This document shows positions 1 to 5,165 of a stretch of DNA of 5,712 nucleotides, in pieces (the first letter of the stretch is position 1; each line of letters starts with the position of its first letter). A program made the translations under genes and the position numbers. This stretch comes from Thermoleophilia bacterium (lineage in GTDB: Bacteria > Actinomycetota > Thermoleophilia > Gaiellales > SKUG01), in contig JAOPYU010000190.1 in NCBI GenBank assembly GCA_025964455.1, positions 1 through 5,712 on the forward strand, in the 5' to 3' direction. The notes below the pieces were generated by a model. The model had not been told where the DNA came from, searched no databases, and worked only from the letters and a program-made list of their open reading frames with translations.

Positions 1-525
1 GACCGGGCGCACAAGGTTGAGGCCCGGGCCGAACAGGTCGACCAGCGAGACGAGCATCTTCTCGCCCTGGTTGGCACCCACCTGCAGCGTGATCGTCGCC
101 GTGCTGTCCTGCATCAGGAACATGCCGTTGAACTGCGTCGTCGATTCGATCCGCGCGATCTCGTCGGAGAGTGCGATCAGCTCCTGGGAGATGGCCTGCT
201 TGTCGTTGTCGGAGTAGGTCCCGTTGTTGTACTGCACGGCGAGCTCCCTGGCTCGCTGCAGGATCGATGCCACGCCGTCGAGCACCTGGTCCATCACGTT
301 GAGCAGCGAGACGCCGTCCTGGATGTTGCGGTTGGCCTGCTCCAGTCCGCGGATCTGACCTCGGAGCCGTTCGCTGATGCCGAGCCCCGACGCGTCGTCA
401 GCGGCGGAGTTGATGCGGAGGCCGGAGGAGAGGCGCTGCATCGCAGTGGAGAGGCGATCCGACGACACGCGAAGCTGACGGTGAACCACCGTTGCTTCCA
501 CGTTATGTTGGATTCGCAGTCCCAC
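1..525 (-). CDS. fliC: Flagellin, N-terminal part (runs off the left edge)
   Basis: Structural subunit of the flagellar filament, exported through the flagellar type III system and polymerised outside the cell. The 175 visible residues are the conserved D0/D1 region: the opening GLRIQHNVEA, then RLSSGLRINSAADDASGLGI (about residues 31-50), the RGQIRGLEQANRNIQDGVSL helix (55-74), LQRARELAVQYNNGTYSDND (89-108), and DEIARIESTTQFNGMFL (121-137). This is canonical bacterial flagellin, not FlgL: the RELAVQYNNGT segment is flagellin-specific. The start is GTG at 525-523, because the conserved opening MGLRI begins exactly there and a modest Shine-Dalgarno AGGGAAG lies 7 nt upstream. The variable domain and C-terminus are outside the window. 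The gene is divergent from the flgG operon and has its own sigma-28-type promoter and a structured leader. The name hag would be equally valid. Confidence 0.97.
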   Translation of the reverse strand, partial: MGLRIQHNVEATVVHRQLRVSSDRLSTAMQRLSSGLRINSAADDASGLGISERLRGQIRGLEQANRNIQDGVSLLNVMDQVLDGVASILQRARELAVQYNNGTYSDNDKQAISQELIALSDEIARIESTTQFNGMFLMQDSTATITLQVGANQGEKMLVSLVDLFGPGLNLVRPV

Positions 526-532
526 AGTGTGT

Positions 533-539
533 CTTCCCT
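533..539 (-). promoter_or_regulatory. Flagellin Shine-Dalgarno, overlapping a CsrA-like GGA site
   Basis: On the minus strand AGGGAAG ends 7 nt before the GTG start. It is a weak ribosome binding site, with only about four consecutive pairs to the usual 16S tail. With its flanks it reads CAGGGAAG, which matches seven of eight positions of the CsrA core CARGGAUG. In Bacillus subtilis hag one CsrA site overlaps the Shine-Dalgarno, so the same arrangement is plausible here. That CsrA acts here is inference. Confidence 0.6.
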
Positions 540-542
540 GAC

Positions 543-563
543 ATCTGGCTCCAGGAGCCAGAT
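543..563 (-). promoter_or_regulatory. Leader hairpin SL3 of flagellin mRNA
   Basis: A perfect 9-bp inverted repeat, arms ATCTGGCTC and GAGCCAGAT with a 3-nt loop (CTG in the mRNA sense), ends 3 nt before the Shine-Dalgarno. A GGA lies at the loop-stem junction. As RNA it would be a stable stem directly beside the ribosome landing site. As DNA it is also an almost perfect palindrome, so a protein operator is the alternative reading. Confidence 0.7.
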
Positions 564-568
564 TCCGC

Positions 569-589
569 CACGTGCGATCCATGCACGTG
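569..589 (-). promoter_or_regulatory. Leader hairpin SL2 with GGA in the loop (CsrA-site candidate)
   Basis: In the mRNA sense the arms CACGTGC and GCACGTG pair perfectly over 7 bp and present the loop ATGGATC, with GGA in the middle of the loop. The stem can be extended by three more pairs (one a wobble) beyond a G-G mismatch. A GGA in the loop of a short hairpin is the textbook high-affinity CsrA/RsmA site. The GGA is 43 nt from the GGA of the Shine-Dalgarno, a distance compatible with one CsrA dimer bridging both. Binding is inferred from motif and context. Confidence 0.7.
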
Positions 590-593
590 CCGA

Positions 594-611
594 CCCACCC
601 CGAAGGGTAGG
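594..611 (-). promoter_or_regulatory. 5'-terminal leader hairpin SL1 with UUCG tetraloop
   Basis: Minus-strand arms CCTACCC and GGGTGGG form a 7-bp stem (one G-U wobble) closed by a C(UUCG)G tetraloop, one of the most stable RNA loops known. The predicted transcription start of the flagellin promoter is about 2-3 nt upstream, so the hairpin would sit at the 5' end of the mRNA. Such 5'-terminal stems are known to protect messages from 5'-dependent decay. That role is inference here. Confidence 0.65.
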
Positions 612-619
612 CTTGGAGG

Positions 620-646
620 ACATCGGCACAATCGCCCTATAGCTTA
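620..646 (-). promoter_or_regulatory. Sigma-28 / sigma-D type flagellar promoter for flagellin
   Basis: On the minus strand, TAAG (646-643) is followed after 15 nt by GCCGATGT (627-620). The sigma-D consensus is TAAA, 14-16 nt, GCCGATAT, so this matches 3/4 and 7/8 positions with ideal spacing. Transcription would start near 613-614, giving a leader of about 89 nt before the GTG. Flagellin is the classical late gene of this sigma factor, so motif and context agree. No comparable TAAA-spacer-GCCGAT pair was found upstream of the plus-strand genes. Confidence 0.85.
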
Positions 647-647
647 A

Positions 648-687
648 TGGCAAAAACGCAATTTTTGGCTTGCATTCTGGCAAAACG
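648..687. repeat. A-tract segment with repeated TGGCAAAA(A)CG, upstream of the flagellin promoter
   Basis: The plus-strand sequence TGGCAAAAACG (648-658) recurs as TGGCAAAACG (678-687), 30 bp apart. Between them TTTTTGGC makes an inverted match (CAAAAA / TTTTTG, 6-bp arms). The A/T tracts at 652-656, 662-666 and 682-685 have centres about 10 and 20 bp apart, that is, in helical phase, so the DNA is probably bent. The segment lies immediately upstream of the -35 element and stands out as A/T-rich in a G+C-rich window. It may be an UP element or the site of an activator. Function is inferred. Confidence 0.45.
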
Positions 688-944
688 ACGATTTCTGTCG
701 CGTGCCGGAAGAACTGCACGCTCCGCCGCCGGATCCCCCGTCCGAGGGATGACCGAATTCGTTCGAAGAACGCACGGGTAGTGGTTGACGGAACCGAATC
801 GCGTCAGTTCAGTTGCAGCTGTCCGTGATCGTGCCCCGGAACCCCACCCTTGCCGCCCTGCGCTCTCGCATTCCGGCGTTTGCATGTCGCGGCGTTCGCT
901 CGCCCCTCGCTCAAGCAGGCCCTTCCACGCGCCGATCCGCTCTC

Positions 945-967
945 CGACGACACGGATCGTGTCATCG
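945..967. repeat. Imperfect palindrome, operator or hairpin candidate
   Basis: The left arm CGACGACACG and right arm CGTGTCATCG pair at nine of ten positions around the 3-bp centre GAT. The central part GACACG / CGTGTC is perfect. A competing repeat, CGATCCG (933-939) with CGGATCG (953-959), shares its right half. On the plus strand the sequence ACACGGATC also resembles a CsrA site. It lies about 200 bp upstream of flgG and could be a regulator-binding site or a leader stem-loop. Confidence 0.45.
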
Positions 968-1025
968 AACGAGGGAACGAATCCCGCCGCACTGCCAGTC
1001 ATGGAGTGGACTGCACCTTTCGCAG

Positions 1026-1156
1026 GGCTCCTTCCGGCGCCGACCGACCGAGGCGCAGGAAACTCGCGGCACATGGGCTCCTGCCTCCCGTTCGTGGACG
1101 ACCCGTGCACACGAGCACCCCTGCACACCCGCAGGGGCGCCGGGGGAGAAGGAGCC
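1026..1156 (+). promoter_or_regulatory. flgG leader with sequences complementary to its Shine-Dalgarno
   Basis: GGCTCCTTC (1026-1034) is a perfect 9-nt complement of GAAGGAGCC (1148-1156), which contains the flgG Shine-Dalgarno GAAGGAG. A second stretch at 1078-1089 can pair with 1144-1154 as two 5-bp blocks. Between them, CCCCTGC (1118-1124) and GCAGGGG (1131-1137) form a 7-bp G+C-rich hairpin with a 6-nt loop. Together they could hide or expose the ribosome site. This assumes the flgG transcript starts upstream of about 1025, which was not shown. Confidence 0.4.
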
Positions 1157-1163
1157 GCCGCAC

Positions 1164-1931
1164 ATGATGAACTCGCTCTACACAGCGGCGACAGGCATGT
1201 CCGCGATGCAGATGAACGTCGACACGATCGCGAACAACCTCGCGAATGTGAACACGACCGCGTTCAAGGGCACCAAGCTCACCTTCGAGGACCTGCTCTA
1301 CCAGCAGGTCGGCGACCGCCAGGCAGCACGCCAGGGCGCGCAGGTCGGCATGGGCGTCGCTCCCGCCCGCACGGAGGTCAACATGACCGCCGGCGACATC
1401 AAGGACACGGGCGTCAACACCCACATGGCGATCCAGGGCGCCGGCTTCTTCCAGGTCGCGATGCCTGACGGCTCCGTCGGCTACACGCGCGACGGCTCCT
1501 TCAGCATCGACCACAACGGCCAGATCGTCACGGCGTCCGGCTACCAGCTCGAGCCGATCATCGGCGTACCGCTCGAGGCCGAGCCCGGCTCGATCACCGT
1601 CTCGCCCGAGGGGCTCATCACCTGCCGCGTCAACGGCGCGGTCGACGTGCTCGGCCAGCTCGAGCTTGCACACTTCGGCAATCCCGAGGGCCTCGCCGCC
1701 GTCGGCTCCAACGTCTACGCAGCCACGGTCAACAGTGGCGCGCCGGTCGTCGGCAACCCTGGCTCCAACAACACGGGCCTGGTCAAGCAGGGCGCCGTGG
1801 AGGGCTCCAACGTCTCCGTCATGAACGAGATGGTCGAGATGATCAACGCCCAGCGCGCATTCGAGAGCGTCAGCAAGGTCATCACGACCAGCGACGAGAT
1901 GCTCGGAATCGCCAACTCGATGCGCCGCTGA
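1164..1931 (+). CDS. flgG: Flagellar distal rod protein FlgG
   Basis: Subunit of the distal rod, the drive shaft that joins the basal body to the hook; exported by the flagellar type III apparatus. The protein has 255 residues, close to the roughly 260 usual for FlgG. It opens with the rod-family N-terminal helix (SLYTAATGM, then ANNLANVNTTAFKGTK at residues 23-38) and continues with FEDLLYQQ (41-48), shared with FlgG. The central beta domain includes GAGFFQV and YTRDGSF (107-113) and NGQIVTASGYQLEP. It ends with the C-terminal helix EGSNVSVMNEMVEMINAQRA and SKVITTSDEML. The segment after DLLYQ is about seven residues shorter than in Escherichia coli FlgG. ATG 1164 was chosen over the adjacent ATG 1167 because AGAAGGAG (1147-1154) lies 9 nt before it; either is possible. 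The frame is open further upstream, but that part has neither homology nor coding composition. It is the first gene of the operon. Confidence 0.95.
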   Translation: MMNSLYTAATGMSAMQMNVDTIANNLANVNTTAFKGTKLTFEDLLYQQVGDRQAARQGAQVGMGVAPARTEVNMTAGDIKDTGVNTHMAIQGAGFFQVAMPDGSVGYTRDGSFSIDHNGQIVTASGYQLEPIIGVPLEAEPGSITVSPEGLITCRVNGAVDVLGQLELAHFGNPEGLAAVGSNVYAATVNSGAPVVGNPGSNNTGLVKQGAVEGSNVSVMNEMVEMINAQRAFESVSKVITTSDEMLGIANSMRR

Positions 1932-1960
1932 TCCTGAGGACCCCACGGTACTGACCTGAC

Positions 1961-2338
1961 ATGAGCCCCATCGATCCCACATCCAGCCTCGGCAGCACCT
2001 CGCCGCTGACCCCGCCTCCCGGGGTCACGCTCGAGACGCCCGAGCAGCAGCAGATGTACCGAGTCTCGCTCGAGTTCGAGCGGTTCTTCGTGCAGCAGCT
2101 GCTGAAGCCGATGGAGAACGCCGGCACCTCCGTGCCCGGTGCGGACGAGAGCGACTCGTCGGGATCGACCTCGGGCTACCAGGACCTCGCACAGGACCAG
2201 CTCACGCAGTCCGTGCTCGACGGTGGTGGCCTCGGCCTCGCCGCAACGCTCTACGGCCAGATGGCGGAAGCCGCTGGCATCTCCACCAAGCCCGTCGCCA
2301 AGGCGCCCGGCACCCCGACGGGTGGTGCGGCAGCATGA
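1961..2338 (+). CDS. flgJ: FlgJ-type rod-binding protein, rod-binding domain only
   Basis: Rod-binding / rod-capping protein thought to assist rod assembly outside the membrane. The 125-residue product matches only the N-terminal FlgJ domain: FERFFVQQLLKPM (residues 40-51, with the preceding YRVSLE helix) and GYQDLAQDQLTQSVLDGGGL (72-91), followed by GLAATLYGQM. The peptidoglycan-hydrolase half of enteric FlgJ is absent, as in many other phyla. The first 30 residues and the tail after about 105 are rich in Pro, Ser, Ala and Gly and look disordered. ATG 1961 is the earliest possible start, since an in-frame TGA stands at 1952-1954. The only SD-like GAGGA (1936-1940) is 20 nt away, so initiation may depend on coupling to flgG, 29 nt upstream. 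The stop overlaps the flgN start. Confidence 0.9.
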   Translation: MSPIDPTSSLGSTSPLTPPPGVTLETPEQQQMYRVSLEFERFFVQQLLKPMENAGTSVPGADESDSSGSTSGYQDLAQDQLTQSVLDGGGLGLAATLYGQMAEAAGISTKPVAKAPGTPTGGAAA

Positions 2339-2841
2339 GCGGCATCGAGGCAGTCACCCGGGAGCTGTGCCTGACGGTGCAGGAGCAGGCGCGCGTGTGG
2401 CGCCGCCTGCTCGACCTCTCGCTGGCGCAGCTCGACGCCCTCAAGTCGCAGAACGTGCACGGCGTGCACGCGATCCTCCAGGAGCTCGAGGTCACGATGC
2501 TCGAGCGCTCGCGCACCGAGGTGCGCCGCGGCATCCTGCTCCAGCAGGCGGCCACGATGCTCGACGTCCCGGTCGAGGCGATCACGCGCGACGTGCTCGT
2601 CGAGCACGTCGATCCGCAGCTCGCCGCATCGCTCGTCGAGGCCGCGGAGGAGCTGCGCGCACTCGTCGTGGAGCTGGACGCCGTCGTCGGCCGCAACACG
2701 GTGCTGCTCGAGCAGGAGCTGGCGATCATCGAGGTCATGGTTCGCGGCGCAACGGTGGATTCAAGTGCGCGAGTGACGTACGGCAAGCACGGCATGCAGC
2801 ACGAGGCCCCGCGCCTCCGGCTGCTGGACGCACAGGTCTAG
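2335..2841 (+). CDS. flgN: FlgN-family export chaperone for FlgK/FlgL
   Basis: Cytoplasmic chaperone that binds the C-terminal helices of the hook-junction proteins FlgK and FlgL and brings them to the flagellar export gate. The 168-residue protein is nearly all helical with regular Leu/Glu/Gln spacing. It shows the FlgN pattern of long helices with an early LLDLSLAQLDALKSQNVHGV (25-44), LQELEVTMLERSRTEVRRG (48-66), and a late NTVLLEQELAIIEVMVRG helix followed by TYGKHGM (148-154), the typical FlgN end (xYGxxG). Primary sequence conservation in this family is weak, but position immediately before flgK and flgL supports the call. The start overlaps the flgJ stop in ATGA (2335-2338), indicating translational coupling. 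Confidence 0.88.
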   Translation: MSGIEAVTRELCLTVQEQARVWRRLLDLSLAQLDALKSQNVHGVHAILQELEVTMLERSRTEVRRGILLQQAATMLDVPVEAITRDVLVEHVDPQLAASLVEAAEELRALVVELDAVVGRNTVLLEQELAIIEVMVRGATVDSSARVTYGKHGMQHEAPRLRLLDAQV

Positions 2842-2850
2842 GGGAGGAGG
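2842..2850 (+). promoter_or_regulatory. Strong ribosome binding site of flgK
   Basis: GGGAGGAGG directly follows the flgN stop (TAG 2839-2841) and lies 6 nt before ATG 2857. It is the best Shine-Dalgarno in the window and fixes the flgK start over a second in-frame ATG at residue 7. Confidence 0.8.
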
Positions 2851-2856
2851 ACAGGC

Positions 2857-4281
2857 ATGCACCAGAGCACGTTCATGGGTCTCAACACCGCGCTGCGCGG
2901 CGTGCTGGCCCACCAGAATGCCCTCGACGTCACCGGGCACAACATCGCCAACCTCAACACCGAGGGCTACTCGCGCCAGCGCGCCGAGATGGTCACGGCG
3001 CCGGCCTGGTCCAACTCGAGCGCGATGTCAGCCACGACCCCGGGCCAGCTCGGCACCGGCGTGGAAGTGCTGCGCATCGAGCGCCTGCGCGACCAGTTCA
3101 TCGACGCCAACGTGCGACAGCAGTTCGGCCGACAGGCGGATTCGCAGGCGCTCGTCGAGCAGCTCGCGCAGGTCGAGGCCGCCTTCCAGGAGCCGGGCGA
3201 CAACGGGCTCAAGGCCCTCATGAACAAGTTCTGGTCGTCGATGGACGCGGTGTCCTCGAACCCGCAGAGCACGTCGGCGCGACAGTCCTTCCTCGCCGCC
3301 GCCGGCGCACTTGCCGATGGCTTCAACCAGGTCGCCGCCGACCTCGCAGGCGTCGCCACCCAGAGCGACCTGCGCCTCAACCAGACGGTGACCGAGGTCA
3401 ACTCGATCACGCAGCGCATCTCCTCCCTCAATACGGAGATCCGCAACGCCGTCGAGCGGGGCCACCAGCCGAACGACCTGCTCGACGAGCGCGACCGCCT
3501 GCTCGACGGGCTCTCCAAGCTCATCAACTTCACGACCACCGAGAACGCCCTCGGCGAGGTCACGGTCACGGCGTTCGCGCCGACCACCCCGACGCTGCTG
3601 GTCGATCCGGCGAGCAACCCCGGCTTCAACAACATCAACCGCAACTCGTTGGACACCGCCTACGTCAACGGTGACCTCACGAGCGGCCGCGCCTTCGCGG
3701 ACCAGCAGCTCTGGAACGTCGGGCCGGCGCCCCAGGTCGGCATCATCCCCGGCTACCTCGCGCAGCTCGACTCGCTCGTCTCCGACTTCGTGACCGGCAT
3801 CAACGCGGCGCACACGGCCGGCACCGACATCACCGGCGCTGCGGGAACCAACCTGTTCGGCGGCGCGACGGCCGCGACGATCTCGCTGCTCATCGCCAAC
3901 CCGACGCTGGTCGCAGCTTCCAACTCGGCACCCGGCCCGGCGCAGCCCGGCAACGGACGCAACTTCGCGAACATGCTCGACAACGTCCGGACCGTCGCCC
4001 AGGCGGCGCTCGGCGGACAGTCGTGGGAGAACTTCTACACGTCAGTGATCACCTCGGTCGGTGCGACCACCGCGACCGCCGAGCGCGACATGTCGAACGC
4101 GGACGTGCTCGTCGAGATGGCGACCGGTCGTCGCGACCAGGTCTCCGGCGTGTCGCTCGACGAGGAGATGAGCAACATGCTCCGCTTCCAGCACGCCTAC
4201 AACGCCTCCGCGCGCGTGCTGACATCGATGGATGAGGCGCTCGACACGATCATCAACCGCATGGGACGAGTGGGGCTGTAA
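2857..4281 (+). CDS. flgK: Hook-filament junction protein FlgK (HAP1)
   Basis: First junction protein between hook and filament; exported with FlgN's help and assembled on the hook tip. The product has 474 residues, somewhat shorter than the 547 of Escherichia coli. It begins with the rod/hook family N-terminus (GLNTALRGVLAHQNALDVTG, then HNIANLNTEGYSRQR). The helical D1 region follows: NGLKALMNKFWSSMDAVSSN at about 111-130 and later VTEVNSITQRISSLNTEI. Then comes the FlgK-diagnostic PNDLLDERDRLLDGLSKL (205-222), a shorter variable domain, and the C-terminal SGVSLDEEMSNMLRFQHAYN (from about 430) with ARVLTSMDEALDTIINRM. This C-terminal helix is the FlgN-binding region in known homologues. The start is supported by the strong site at 2842-2850. 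The stop TAA shares its last base with the flgL ATG (TAATG). Confidence 0.97.
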   Translation: MHQSTFMGLNTALRGVLAHQNALDVTGHNIANLNTEGYSRQRAEMVTAPAWSNSSAMSATTPGQLGTGVEVLRIERLRDQFIDANVRQQFGRQADSQALVEQLAQVEAAFQEPGDNGLKALMNKFWSSMDAVSSNPQSTSARQSFLAAAGALADGFNQVAADLAGVATQSDLRLNQTVTEVNSITQRISSLNTEIRNAVERGHQPNDLLDERDRLLDGLSKLINFTTTENALGEVTVTAFAPTTPTLLVDPASNPGFNNINRNSLDTAYVNGDLTSGRAFADQQLWNVGPAPQVGIIPGYLAQLDSLVSDFVTGINAAHTAGTDITGAAGTNLFGGATAATISLLIANPTLVAASNSAPGPAQPGNGRNFANMLDNVRTVAQAALGGQSWENFYTSVITSVGATTATAERDMSNADVLVEMATGRRDQVSGVSLDEEMSNMLRFQHAYNASARVLTSMDEALDTIINRMGRVGL

Positions 4282-5165
4282 TGGCGATCCGCATCACGCA
4301 GAACTCGGTCGCGACGTCCTTCAATGCGGACATCCAGTCGATCTACGCGCGCATGGCCAAGACCCAGCAGCAGATCGCTGACGGCCGCCGCATCACGAAG
4401 CCGAGCGACGATCCCTTCGGTGCCGGCCAGGTCATGGGTTTCGACACGCAGCTCTCCGACGTGCGGCGCTACCAGTCCAACGTCGCCGAATCGATCGCGT
4501 TCATGGATTCGGCCGACGCCGCGCTCGACGGCGCGACGAGCGCGCTGCAGAAGATCCGCGAGAAGGCGATCCAGGCTGCCAGCGGCACCAATGGTCCTGC
4601 CGACATGCAGAGCATCGCGGCGGAGGTGCTGCAGCTCAAGGAAGTCGTGCGCGACGCCATGAACTCGCAGTACGGTGAGACGTTCGTGTTCGGCGGCACG
4701 GCGACCGCCGGCGCGCCGTACCCGGCGCCCGCCAACACCTACGTCGGCACGGCCAACACGATGAGCCGACGCGTGGGCCAGGGCCAGAGCGTCCAGATCA
4801 ACGTGCCGGGCGATGCGGTGATGGGGCCGAACGGCGCCAACACGCTCGACATCATCGACCAGCTCGTCCTCGACATCCAGACCAGCAACACCGCCGGCAT
4901 CCAGACCGGGCTCGGCGCGGTCATCAGCCAGACCAACATCGCGCTCGACGTGCGCTCCCAGCTCGGCGCCCAGGCGTCGCGTCTCGAGGTGCTGCGTGAC
5001 CGGCTCGACCTGACCGAGGAGCGGCTCATCGCGGCGCGCACCGAGGTCGCCGATGTCGACACCGCCGAGGCCTACACACAGTTCACCCAGCAGCAGACCA
5101 TGTACCAGGCGGCCCTCGCGGCCGGCACGAGGATCGTGCAGACGTCGATCCTCGACTTCATCTAG
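4281..5165 (+). CDS. flgL: Hook-filament junction protein FlgL (HAP3)
   Basis: Second junction protein, a flagellin relative on which the filament grows. The product has 294 residues, a normal FlgL length. The N-terminus has the FlgL signature IRITQNSVATSFNADIQSIY and IADGRRITKPSDDPFGAGQV (residues 31-50), followed by SALQKIREKAIQAASGT and NSQYGETFVFGGT, the latter being the FlgL mark that separates it from flagellin. The C-terminal helix (RLDLTEERLIAARTEVADVD and GTRIVQTSILDFI) mirrors flagellin's C-terminal D0. The start overlaps the flgK stop by one base, so the two products needed together at the junction are translationally coupled; GGGACGAG or TGGGG just upstream may serve as ribosome site. 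Confidence 0.96.
   Translation: MAIRITQNSVATSFNADIQSIYARMAKTQQQIADGRRITKPSDDPFGAGQVMGFDTQLSDVRRYQSNVAESIAFMDSADAALDGATSALQKIREKAIQAASGTNGPADMQSIAAEVLQLKEVVRDAMNSQYGETFVFGGTATAGAPYPAPANTYVGTANTMSRRVGQGQSVQINVPGDAVMGPNGANTLDIIDQLVLDIQTSNTAGIQTGLGAVISQTNIALDVRSQLGAQASRLEVLRDRLDLTEERLIAARTEVADVDTAEAYTQFTQQQTMYQAALAAGTRIVQTSILDFI

Larger units (their letters stand above)
690..1163. other. Right part of the divergent control region, no convincing gene
   Basis: About 470 bp between the flagellin promoter area and flgG. Open frames cross it on both strands, including an upstream extension of the flgG frame and a minus-strand frame of about 160 codons. Their third positions are mixed rather than nearly all G/C as in the real genes, they resemble no family I recognise, and no well-placed Shine-Dalgarno precedes them. 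The region is therefore treated as noncoding. It contains the inverted repeats described separately. No strong plus-strand promoter could be identified: TTGACG at 785-790 has no good -10 partner. Confidence 0.6.

Noticed and set aside
666..676. Sigma-54 promoter from TTGGC...TTGCA
   Set aside because: The GG and GC elements are only a few bases apart instead of the fixed 10-bp spacing.
641..805. Resemblance to a class I cyclic-di-GMP riboswitch (GGCAAAA, ACGCAA, GGGTAGTGGTT pieces on the plus strand)
   Set aside because: The pieces are not in the required order and distance, and the tetraloop-bearing P2 hairpin and its docking partner are missing.
785..813. TTGACG as a -35 element for the flgG operon
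   Set aside because: At 17-18 bp spacing the -10 candidates (TTCAGT, TCAGTT) match the consensus poorly.
637..1128. Minus-strand open frame of about 160 codons in the divergent region
   Set aside because: It begins with GTG without a usable ribosome site, its third positions are mixed overall, its product resembles no known family, and its end runs through the flagellin promoter.
813..1163. Upstream extension of the flgG frame
   Set aside because: The frame stays open, but third positions are only about 60% G/C, no homology precedes the standard FlgG N-terminus, and a good Shine-Dalgarno sits right before ATG 1164.
2139..3674. Long plus-strand frame rich in Arg, Pro and Ala across flgJ, flgN and flgK
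   Set aside because: It is an out-of-frame shadow of three well-supported genes in G+C-rich DNA, with low-complexity composition.
5050..5057. Extra sigma-28 -10 elements inside genes (GCCGATGT here; GCCGATGG near 2107; GCCGATCC near 932)
   Set aside because: None has a TAAA-like -35 element 14-16 nt upstream, and two of the three are ordinary codons of conserved protein segments.
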